NCBI RefSeq assembly: GCF_020438995.1 | Contig: NZ_JAGQTN010000038.1 | Coordinates: 1 to 32,110, forward strand | Length of the DNA stretch: 32,110 nt | Source: Gordonia sp. (in: high G+C Gram-positive bacteria) | GTDB taxonomy: Bacteria; Actinomycetota; Actinomycetes; Mycobacteriales; Mycobacteriaceae | Reading direction: 5' to 3' | In this document: positions 24,921 to 31,631 of the stretch, piece by piece | How positions within the stretch are numbered: the stretch's first letter is position 1 | How the letters are laid out: each line of letters begins with the position of its first letter | Position numbers and translations under genes: made by a program | Notes under the pieces: model-generated | The model's input: only the letters and a program-made list of their open reading frames with translations | Database searches by the model: none | Told to the model about the DNA's origin: nothing

Positions 24921-25145
24921 TTATATGTTGGTCGTTCCGAGGTACTTCTTCGCCTCATCGAATGAGGCGTTCAGGGCGGCGAGGGCGGCGCCGTATGTCT
25001 TGTCCTGCCCCTCGATGGTGTTGAGGACGTCGAGGAACTTGCGGGCAGCCGCGTCCGACCACAACGACTCGACGCGCAGCCGTGCCCGGAATCGTTCGGC
25101 ACGGTCGGACTCGTGTTGGGCGATGTCGCGCGAAACTCTACTCAC
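24921..25145 (-). CDS. Small helical protein with W-S-D turn, possible WXG-like partner
   Basis: A 74-residue protein starting at a GTG that overlaps the stop of the ParB-like gene (GTGA). Helix 1 is charged (DIAQHESDRAERFRARLRVE), Trp29 sits in LWSDAAARKFLDVL, and helix 2 ends AALNASFDEAKKYLG. The W-S-D followed by a conserved-looking aromatic (Phe37) resembles the turn of WXG100-like proteins, with a shortened first helix. It is presumably a partner of the 87-residue protein directly downstream, as EsxA/EsxB-like genes come in pairs. Not recognised as a named family. Confidence 0.68.
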   Translation of the reverse strand: MSRVSRDIAQHESDRAERFRARLRVESLWSDAAARKFLDVLNTIEGQDKTYGAALAALNASFDEAKKYLGTTNI

Positions 25146-26116
25146 TGTGGTCCGACGATCCGCACCGGAATTTCGGTGGCTCCCAAGCGCTCGAGCAGCC
25201 ACAACCGGTGGCGGCCGTTGTCGAGGTCGAACCCCTCCGGCCCGAGATGACTCACTTTGAGTGCGGTGTCGGAGAAGAATCCGCTGTAGCTCCGCATGTA
25301 GGTCCGAGCGCCGGACAGCCCTTCTCGCTGATCGCGTTCACGGAGCGTAGCCCGTGGGTCACCGCTGCGCATCGCTGGTAGCAGGACGTCGAGAAGCGCG
25401 TTCGTCGACCACTTGAGCGTCGGTAGATCCTGCCCTTTGTCGAATGACTCGGGGCCGCTGATCGGGTCGGAGTTGCGGATCAGCGATACCGGTACCAGCG
25501 CGAATCCGTCGGGGAAACCGGCAGGAATCGTCACGCCGGGAGTATCCCGCCATGACGCAGGAGCACTCGCGTCGCCGGTACCGTTGCTGTAGCAGTCCGG
25601 CGACGCCGCGGAACTCGCCGCAACGCTTCCGGCTGACCAGCTACCACCACCACCGGATGCCGCGCCGGACAGCAACGTGACGTGCGGACCGCTGATGGTT
25701 GCCTTCACATAGCCCGAGATGCGTTCGTCGGCCTCGCGGACGAGCTTCTCGCTGCGGACGAGTTCTTCGTCGATCACCCGATCGTGCCGCGCCTGCGAAT
25801 GTCGGAACTGCGCGGTAGCCTGCTCGATGATCCGCTGACCTTTGAGCGCGTCTGCCAGCGCGTTCCCGGCCAACTCCAGTTGCCGGGCGTATCCGCTGCA
25901 GTCGGAATTCTCCTGGGCTCTGCAGGCATCGAGATCGGCCCTACACTTTTCGACGGCGCGGCGACGTTCTCTGACGACCTCCGCCGCGGTCTCCGATGCC
26001 TTGGCGATCGAGCGGGCAACCGCGGCTTTGAGATCGGTGGTTTGCCGGCGGTATCGCCGGAGTTGCGGACGCAGAAAGTCGAAGACCGCGCTGTCGACCT
26101 TCGCCCCGCTACTCAT
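25142..26116 (-). CDS. Coiled-coil protein with C-terminal ParB-like motif
   Basis: A 324-residue protein. Residues 10-150 are long charged helices with three spaced cysteines (Cys58, Cys65, Cys73). A Gly/Ser/Ala-rich linker covers about 160-195. The C-terminal part ends with LDNGRHRLWLLERLGATEIP, the D-G-x-H-R motif of the ParB/sulfiredoxin fold, here close to the C-terminus. ATG 26116 overlaps the ATPase stop by 8 bases; an upstream in-frame start would intrude further. The layout (helical N-terminus, low-complexity linker, possible nuclease or NTPase tip) resembles T7SS-type effectors, but a structural or DNA-binding role is equally possible. Translational coupling with genes on both sides argues that it belongs to the module. 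Confidence 0.72.
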   Translation of the reverse strand: MSSGAKVDSAVFDFLRPQLRRYRRQTTDLKAAVARSIAKASETAAEVVRERRRAVEKCRADLDACRAQENSDCSGYARQLELAGNALADALKGQRIIEQATAQFRHSQARHDRVIDEELVRSEKLVREADERISGYVKATISGPHVTLLSGAASGGGGSWSAGSVAASSAASPDCYSNGTGDASAPASWRDTPGVTIPAGFPDGFALVPVSLIRNSDPISGPESFDKGQDLPTLKWSTNALLDVLLPAMRSGDPRATLRERDQREGLSGARTYMRSYSGFFSDTALKVSHLGPEGFDLDNGRHRLWLLERLGATEIPVRIVGPQ

Positions 26117-29100
26117 GGCGCAGGCCCGCGATCCATCCGGTCGGTGGCGCACCGAAGCGACGGACCTTGACCGATGTGGAACGGTCGACGTCGGCGACGA
26201 TCACCTGCCCACTCTTGAGGGTGGCCGCATCGGAGTTGTCGATCAACTGCGTCGAATCGTCGCGTCCCATCGGCCCGATCACCCGCAGCCCGCACTCATC
26301 GATGTGGTTGGAGCCGAGACGTTTACGAATACCGCCGGGATTGTCGAACCAGATGATCACGTGGACACCCACTTCGGGACCGTCGGTCAGGATCCTGGCG
26401 AGGATCTTTCCGGGATCATCGTCGTCGTACGAATTGGGGTCGAAGTCACGGGCCCGCGCCATACCGGCGATGACGAGCACCCGTGTGGGCTCCCGCATCG
26501 AATCCGTGGCGTGTCTGGTGTCGACGGTCTTGGCCACTTCCTCAAGCAGTGCCCGCATACCTCGTCGGCGTTCGACGGTCACGCCCGGCACGTATTCCAG
26601 GTCTTCGACCACGGGCGACCAGTCGTCGTGATCGGTTTCGTAGTCGATCAGGTCGACCGGCACACCGCGCAGTGTCAGGCTCGCAAGGAGTACCCCGAGG
26701 GTGCCCGCCCCGTGCTCGTCGACTATCAGCAGGTTGCTGCCGGCGGTGCGTTTGAACTGTGCGCGATACGGCTCGGCGTCCAGGATAAGGGGTTGTCCGA
26801 GCGGCAGGTCCAGACGTTTCGGGTCGGTATCGGGCTGCCCGAGAGTTGCTCGGGAAAGTCCTCCGACCTCGGCGTCGCTGTGTCCGTCGAAGACCGCCGT
26901 GTTGTCGGTGAATCCGTCGTGTTCGGCACGTTTGGCCAATTGCTTCAGAATCTCGCCGCGTGCCTCCGCAGACCACAGGGCTGCTTGGAAACGACGATTC
27001 GCGTCGCGCTGCCCGCTCCGGCAGTTGATGATTCCCTCACCCGCCCGTGACAGGGTCTGTGCGTCGGCGTTGTCGTCACCCAGGATAAGCCGGGAATCGG
27101 ATTCGTTACTCTGCAAAGCAATCCGAACGGGCATGAGTCCGATGACATGTTTGCCGAGCGCCGCCATACCCGCCAGCGACTGGGAGGCCAGCACGATGTG
27201 GACGCCGAAGGCGCGACCTTTGCGCAGCAGATCTTCGAGAACTTCGGCCGCCTGTTGGGCGATCTTGTCGTCACTGGTGAACAGTTGCTGGAACTCGTCG
27301 ATGATGACGACGTAGCGTGGCAGCGCATGTCCGGTGAGTTTTCGGTAGTCGCTGATCTTGGCCGGCTGCTCACCCTTGGGACCGGTAACCCCCTTGAAGA
27401 GCTTGCTACGCCTCTGATATTCGAGCTGCGCCCGCACCAGAATCGATAGGCCGAAGTCACGTTCGGCCTCGATGGCGACCAAACGGGCCTGCGGCATTCC
27501 GAGATCGGCGTACTGCTTGAACTCGACTCCCTCTTTGAAGTCGACCAAGTACAGTTCGAGTTCGGCAGGGGAGTACGTCACCCCAAGGCTCATTATCACC
27601 GCGTGGATGAGGACCGACTTGCCCGAACCGGGTCGTCCGCCGATCAGTGCACCGTAGTTGTGCGTCTCGGAATTGATCATCAGGTCGGCGGTCTGCCGCG
27701 CACCGATACGGCCGAAGTGCGCCGTCACGTCGTCGGTACTGTTTCCCTGCCACCACGTTTCGGGACGATCGAGGCCCGGGGTGCGCGCCAGGTACGCGGT
27801 CCGGTTCGTCGTGGCGGTCTCCCGCTCCTGTTGCGCCGCGAGTTCGAATACCCGAGCCGGGGTGACCACGACATCCTCAGCGTTGCTGATTCCTCGCTTG
27901 ACGGCATCAAGCAATTCTCTGGCGACCGCGTCGGAGGGTGGCGCGGCCGGAGTGTATATCCAGCGAATTATTCCTTCGCTGACCGTCCCCGCCAATCCGT
28001 TCACCGGTGGTGCGGGGATGGTATGCGGAAGCCGGACACCGCCACCAGCCGACTCCAACTTATTCCGACAATTCTCAGTGAGCCAGTCCCCGGCGTGCAG
28101 GTGCGGCACAGACGAGGTCACCCGCAATAGAGCACGTGTTCCATCGTCCGCTCCCTCGGGTTCGGGACCAGGATTCTCCATCTCATTGGATACGAGGATG
28201 GTGAACACCCCGGTGCGCGGACCATTCTGGATGATCCGTCCGAGGCGATCGAGTTGATCGACATCATGGTGTCCGGCGCGGGAGAATCCGGCGGGGAAGT
28301 CGTACAGGATGATGATCCGGTACGGCTCGGCAACCTCGCCCGCCGCGTTGTTGTAGTCGGTCAGTGAACTGTGCTCACCCTGCAGGTAGCGCTGAGTGAC
28401 GAAGGTGATATGTTCCTCGGTCTCCTGGAGCAATTCATCGAGTTGTCTCGGACTGGTCCGCACCGACTGCCCGATGACCTTTTCCTGAGCTTCGCCGAGG
28501 CCGTACAGGAAGTTCGCCGACTCGCCTGCCTTCTCAGGGTCGAACACCCGGATCAGCAACTGGTTCGCGGGAAGCGCGGCGAGCAGGTTCAGGACCGCTG
28601 TCTCGATTCCGCTGGGGGTGTTGATGAGGAATGAACCGAGTCGATCCAAGTCGACGACAACCGGAAGTTCGACCTCACTGAACTGTTCGCTATGAACGTC
28701 TGCTTCAACGCATTGCAGGAATTCATCGATACCGGCGGTACTGGCGAATTTCATCATCATATACAGGATATGAAAGGCGGCGGGGTAGCCAACGTGGCTT
28801 TCTGCGGCCGCGTCAAGTCGATGGAACTCGCTATCTTTCATGTGGCGACGACGATCCCGATTCCAAACGTTGAACTGCTGGAAATCGTAGCCGGTGATCG
28901 TGATATCGCGAATGCTAGTCGATGAGTAGACCAGTGTCGCTTGCAGAGTTCCGAGAAAGATATTCAAAGGCCCAAGTCCGGAAACTATCGTATCTGCCGA
29001 GCCGCTAACAGGTGGTCCGACCGGTGGCCATGGCATGGTCAAGTGAGATCGGATGAAGTTTTCTTGTCGATAAAACCTGGTTGCCTGCTTGCCGTCGTCG

Positions 29101-29678
29101 TCCATCTGCTTCCACACGGTGACGATTAGCTCACTTACGGTCGGAAAGAAGGAACTGGTCAACGACCGGACCGAGTGCGCGAACTCCGCCTTGAGTCTTT
29201 CTCGACCGCTGGAGGTCCACGGCACACGGGCGGCTTCAATCTGGTGACGCAGTTCGTGAGCAGCTGAGATCCATTGGTTCGCGGTCCTCGCTCCGTCACC
29301 GCTGTCGGGGAATCCAGTGCCGCCGCCGAGGTGGTCGCGGAAAGCTTCACCAAGGGACTCGCGAGCTTTAAAGAGGGACAGGAGGATAGCTGTGAGGTCA
29401 GGATGTGCAGCTGCGTGGGCGGAAAGTATTGCGTGTGACTGATTTCCGACCGCGGCCTCGATCTCGTGCCAGATCGGTCGTAGCTTGGTCAATTGATCGT
29501 CGACGACGAGAAGGGAGGGTCGGTGTGCCTGATCGAGGGAGCCGTGACGTTGCTCGGTGGAGAGTTGTATCGATTGTGTCGCAGCACGCGAGGACTGAGC
29601 GCTCGCCTGGGAGTGCTTTCCCTGCAGCGCAGACTGCGGGTCGCTATGACCAACTAAATTTCGGGGGGGGGGTCGCAC
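26109..29678 (-). CDS. FtsK/EccC-like triple-ATPase protein, start region with C10 tract
   Basis: About 1,190 residues, no membrane helix. After a helical N-terminal region come three ATPase-like domains of the FtsK/HerA superfamily. Domain 1 is degenerate (about 330-480: LLIRVFDPEKAG, YRIIILYDFPAGF). Domain 2 is intact (about 660-900: Walker A GGRPGSGKS near 685, LYLVDFKEGVEFKQYADL, Walker B YVVIIDEFQQLF near 793, IVLASQSLAG). Domain 3 is degenerate (about 970-1180: NLLIVDEHGAG, RVLVIAGMARA). Triple tandem ATPase domains are the hallmark of EccC of type VII secretion, but EccC has N-terminal membrane helices and normally an active first domain. The longest frame begins at a GTG without a good ribosome binding site. 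The better start is ATG 29706, behind GGAAGGGAGGATCGCCG, which is one base out of frame because of ten C residues (29663-29672). First gene of the operon. Confidence 0.88.
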   Translation of the reverse strand: MRPPPRNLVGHSDPQSALQGKHSQASAQSSRAATQSIQLSTEQRHGSLDQAHRPSLLVVDDQLTKLRPIWHEIEAAVGNQSHAILSAHAAAHPDLTAILLSLFKARESLGEAFRDHLGGGTGFPDSGDGARTANQWISAAHELRHQIEAARVPWTSSGRERLKAEFAHSVRSLTSSFFPTVSELIVTVWKQMDDDGKQATRFYRQENFIRSHLTMPWPPVGPPVSGSADTIVSGLGPLNIFLGTLQATLVYSSTSIRDITITGYDFQQFNVWNRDRRRHMKDSEFHRLDAAAESHVGYPAAFHILYMMMKFASTAGIDEFLQCVEADVHSEQFSEVELPVVVDLDRLGSFLINTPSGIETAVLNLLAALPANQLLIRVFDPEKAGESANFLYGLGEAQEKVIGQSVRTSPRQLDELLQETEEHITFVTQRYLQGEHSSLTDYNNAAGEVAEPYRIIILYDFPAGFSRAGHHDVDQLDRLGRIIQNGPRTGVFTILVSNEMENPGPEPEGADDGTRALLRVTSSVPHLHAGDWLTENCRNKLESAGGGVRLPHTIPAPPVNGLAGTVSEGIIRWIYTPAAPPSDAVARELLDAVKRGISNAEDVVVTPARVFELAAQQERETATTNRTAYLARTPGLDRPETWWQGNSTDDVTAHFGRIGARQTADLMINSETHNYGALIGGRPGSGKSVLIHAVIMSLGVTYSPAELELYLVDFKEGVEFKQYADLGMPQARLVAIEAERDFGLSILVRAQLEYQRRSKLFKGVTGPKGEQPAKISDYRKLTGHALPRYVVIIDEFQQLFTSDDKIAQQAAEVLEDLLRKGRAFGVHIVLASQSLAGMAALGKHVIGLMPVRIALQSNESDSRLILGDDNADAQTLSRAGEGIINCRSGQRDANRRFQAALWSAEARGEILKQLAKRAEHDGFTDNTAVFDGHSDAEVGGLSRATLGQPDTDPKRLDLPLGQPLILDAEPYRAQFKRTAGSNLLIVDEHGAGTLGVLLASLTLRGVPVDLIDYETDHDDWSPVVEDLEYVPGVTVERRRGMRALLEEVAKTVDTRHATDSMREPTRVLVIAGMARARDFDPNSYDDDDPGKILARILTDGPEVGVHVIIWFDNPGGIRKRLGSNHIDECGLRVIGPMGRDDSTQLIDNSDAATLKSGQVIVADVDRSTSVKVRRFGAPPTGWIAGLRHE
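29663..29672 (-). repeat. Homopolymer of ten C at the start of the FtsK-like gene
   Basis: Ten consecutive G on the plus strand (C on the coding strand). From ATG 29706 the frame reads MAIDYTRRDRATPPP, leaves the ATPase frame at this tract and stops at TAG 29646-29644. With nine (or twelve) C the same ATG would read straight into the ATPase. Confidence 0.95.
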
Positions 29679-29706
29679 GATCCCGCCGCGTGTAGTCGAT
29701 CGCCAT

Positions 29707-30149
29707 CGGCGATCCTCCCTTCCGAAGGAGCGTCATCCATGTGTCTGAGATGACTAGATTAGGCAGATCCGACGGTCCCTGACCCGTCGGTGCGATAGTT
29801 TCTCGTGGTGTCGGCACGATATTCGTCCCTTCGGGCTACATCGAAGGGGTGACAGAGGTTCGAATGGCTCGATGGGCCGTGAGCTATTGCGCACGTGTGC
29901 GGGCAAGTTCGTCCGTCACCCAGGCGATAGAGATCGTCATCGACCGACCTGGAGGCGTTCGCAGGCACGTGATCAATGAGGCAGCTCGGCCACCAGGCGA
30001 GCCGTGATAGCGTCAATGACGCTCAGGCTGTCGCCCTTGGGAAGTGGCCCGGCAGCCTTCCGGACGGTTGGTGAGCCGGGTTTCGCGTCTTGCCGCTGAC
30101 GCCGTGGACTACCGGCGATTCGGAACTGTTCAGGTCGAGTGCCTGGCCT
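29707..30149. other. Intergenic region upstream of the FtsK-like operon
   Basis: No convincing gene on either strand. The part next to the ATPase holds its ribosome binding site (AGGGAGG, 29714-29720) and probably its promoter (TAATCT-like hexamer near 29755 on the minus strand, weak). The remainder joins degenerate antitoxin sequence; minus-strand codons around 29976-30080 read KAAGPLPKGDSLSVIDAI, which might be the tail of a lost antitoxin, but this is not strong. Confidence 0.4.
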
Positions 30150-30240
30150 CGACTTCGGCTCGCGATGCGGCGTATTCCGCGTCGGCTCATCGACCGGGCC
30201 ATCTGTGATCATTCCGACGGATCTCGGTGGCTGTGCCCTC
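30150..30240 (-). pseudogene. Remnant of a VapB-like antitoxin
   Basis: The minus-strand codons PPRSVGMITDGPVDEPT match WPPRFVGMITDGPVDGST in the antitoxin at 31281-31499. The N-terminal half is missing and the C-terminal part is out of frame. It lies behind Rpn-like copy B as the better preserved antitoxin lies behind copy C, so the unit Rpn-antitoxin is repeated. Confidence 0.65.
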
Positions 30241-30299
30241 TGCGCGCCGGGCTTGCGATGTACCTTGCTTCGTCGCGCCACTCCGGCTTGGTTGCTGCG

Positions 30300-30320
30300 T
30301 CGCCGGAGAACTCCCGGCGA
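30300..30320 (-). terminator. Hairpin behind Rpn-like copy B
   Basis: Stem TCGCCGG (30300-30306) / CCGGCGA (30314-30320) with a 7-base loop, 2 bases beyond the stop codon of copy B. It matches copy A in size and copy C in position, though the stem sequences differ. Confidence 0.5.
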
Positions 30321-30322
30321 TG

Positions 30323-31189
30323 TCAGTCGAAGACGTCGCCGATAGTCTCCGCTGTGGCAGCCCGGCTTAGCCACATCTCGAGCGTGTCAAGATCCCCACA
30401 GTGCTGCACCCTGTCGCGGATAGCATCGGGCACATCGATACCTCGGGCTCGAAGTACAGTCAGGACACCGGCCGCTGCCTCTTCGGCCTTACCTTCAGCT
30501 TTGCCCTCGGCTTTGCCTTCGCCGTAGTATTTCCGGGCGAAGGGTGATTGGTACTCCCAGGTCGTAGCAGTCACAAGTCGCTCCCATTTGGCTCGGGCGG
30601 TCCCTGAGAGCACCGCCCAGATCAGTTCAGAATACACATGGCCATGCTCGAAATCTGCGGCGATCGCAGCCGCCAACGCCTCCAAAACCCCAGGTACGGC
30701 GTAGTGCGCCGTCGCCGACAGCATCGCCAGCTCCCGGCTCGTTGCCGCGATATTGGCATCATCGATCACCGGAACTACCTTCGGTCCGATCACGATTGGG
30801 GTGATCACCGATCCGCGTCCGATCTGGATCGGTTGTGCTGCCCAGCGCGCCACGCTGTCATCGACGCACACCACCAGCACTTCGACCGGGCACCGCAGTC
30901 GCTGCCGCAGCGAGATGACGTAGCTGGGCCAGGAGTACGTTTTGTCGCTGTCGTGACCCAACTGGACTTCGACGACGATCCCCAGGACCGCGCGACTGTC
31001 CTGATTGAGTGTGACCACCGCATCGGCACGCCGCTCGGTCGGCACCACCTCACTGAGATCGGGAGAGCCGAGCTCCGCCGACTCATACTCGGGCACAACA
31101 AGATCGGCGACTCCGGCGAGCATCTCGGCTGCGAATGCCGGACATAATCGGATCAACTCGACGATCGCCTCGTGGCGCATCGAAACCAT
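30323..31189 (-). CDS. Rpn-like PD-(D/E)XK nuclease family protein, copy B (intact)
   Basis: A 288-residue protein of the family of actinobacterial Rpn-like putative nucleases, often annotated as transposase-related. Core acidic residues are Asp56 (ERRADAVV) and Glu74-x-Gln76 (IVVEVQLG), the E-x-Q variant of PD-(D/E)XK. The middle (WPSYVISLRQRLRCPVEVLV) completes the fold. A linker with GKAE repeated three times precedes the C-terminal helical tail RARGIDVPDAIRDRVQ to TIGDVFD. Rpn proteins of E. coli promote RecA-independent recombination and act in phage defence with small C-terminal variants. ATG 31189 is chosen: TATGCT ends 7 bases upstream, matching a leaderless promoter shared with copy A. 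A longer start at 31201 is possible. The gene's upstream block interrupts a PIN-toxin gene. Confidence 0.82.
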   Translation of the reverse strand: MVSMRHEAIVELIRLCPAFAAEMLAGVADLVVPEYESAELGSPDLSEVVPTERRADAVVTLNQDSRAVLGIVVEVQLGHDSDKTYSWPSYVISLRQRLRCPVEVLVVCVDDSVARWAAQPIQIGRGSVITPIVIGPKVVPVIDDANIAATSRELAMLSATAHYAVPGVLEALAAAIAADFEHGHVYSELIWAVLSGTARAKWERLVTATTWEYQSPFARKYYGEGKAEGKAEGKAEEAAAGVLTVLRARGIDVPDAIRDRVQHCGDLDTLEMWLSRAATAETIGDVFD

Positions 31190-31219
31190 ACCGGCGAGCA
31201 TAGGAGGTGCCTACGACAT

Positions 31220-31284
31220 AATCGGGCGCGAGGGCGGCGCGTATTCGAAAGTGCTACGAGCGGGCCGGTATCGCAGACGATCAC
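31220..31284 (-). pseudogene. 5' remnant of a PIN-domain toxin gene
   Basis: Starts at a GTG overlapping the antitoxin stop (GTGA) and reads VIVCDTGPLVALSNTRR, the classic first strand of a VapC PIN domain with its first catalytic Asp. After about 20 codons the sequence becomes the block shared by Rpn-like copies A and B (homology between them ends at about 31219). The toxin is therefore cut off and cannot be active. Confidence 0.7.
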
Positions 31285-31499
31285 TGGGAGGTGCTGGAAC
31301 CTCGCGCCAGGACAGAGTCGATGTACTCGGGCGTCGAGCCGTCGACCGGGCCGTCGGTGATCATGCCGACGAATCTCGGCGGCCACGCTCTCCTTGGACT
31401 AGGTTCAGACAGGCGACGGGCGTCTCGCAGCAAGACTTCCACCTGATCATCGGGCAAATCGTTGATGAGGTGAATCAGGTCATCGCGGCTTGCTGTCAC
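31281..31499 (-). CDS. VapB-like antitoxin without an intact toxin
   Basis: A 72-residue protein starting at GTG: TASRDDLIHLINDLPDDQVE is a helical segment, and WPPRFVGMITDGPVDGSTPE to IDSVLARG is the toxin-wrapping tail of a group of actinobacterial VapB-like antitoxins (recognised by pattern: W-P-P, then I-D-x-x-L at the end). The frame is also open upstream (QWLACAALHTQLGCAGF). It is followed in GTGA overlap by the beginning of a PIN toxin that is truncated after about 20 codons. The gene itself looks complete; whether it is expressed is unknown. Confidence 0.65.
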   Translation of the reverse strand: MTASRDDLIHLINDLPDDQVEVLLRDARRLSEPSPRRAWPPRFVGMITDGPVDGSTPEYIDSVLARGSSTSQ

Positions 31500-31607
31500 G
31501 AAACCAGCGCAGCCGAGCTGGGTGTGGAGGGCGGCGCACGCGAGCCATTGGTTGCGCGGACTGTGCTCGGTGGCAGGCTTGGCAAAACACCTGCTCGGTT
31601 GCTGCCT

Positions 31608-31626
31608 CGCCGGGGCGTTCCCGGTG
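31608..31626 (-). terminator. Hairpin behind Rpn-like copy C
   Basis: Stem CGCCGGG (31608-31614) / CCCGGTG (31620-31626, one G-T pair) with a 5-base loop, 5 bases beyond the stop of copy C. The flank around it (GGTTGCTGC) is also found behind copy B. Confidence 0.45.
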
Positions 31627-31631
31627 GCTTT

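Noticed and set aside
24236-29706. Complete ESX/type VII secretion locus
   Set aside because: Only an EccC-like ATPase and WXG100-like proteins are seen; the ATPase lacks membrane helices and EccB, EccD, EccE and mycosin are absent.
29973-30374. 133-codon minus-strand frame next to Rpn-like copy B
   Set aside because: It overlaps the 3' end of copy B in another frame and is basic and low in complexity. Only the MITDGPVD segment has a counterpart, which is better explained as an antitoxin remnant.
30470-30535. CRISPR-like or VNTR array in the GKAE repeats of Rpn-like copy B
   Set aside because: The three short repeats are an in-frame coding tract inside the linker, with no spacers. No CRISPR array was seen anywhere in the window.
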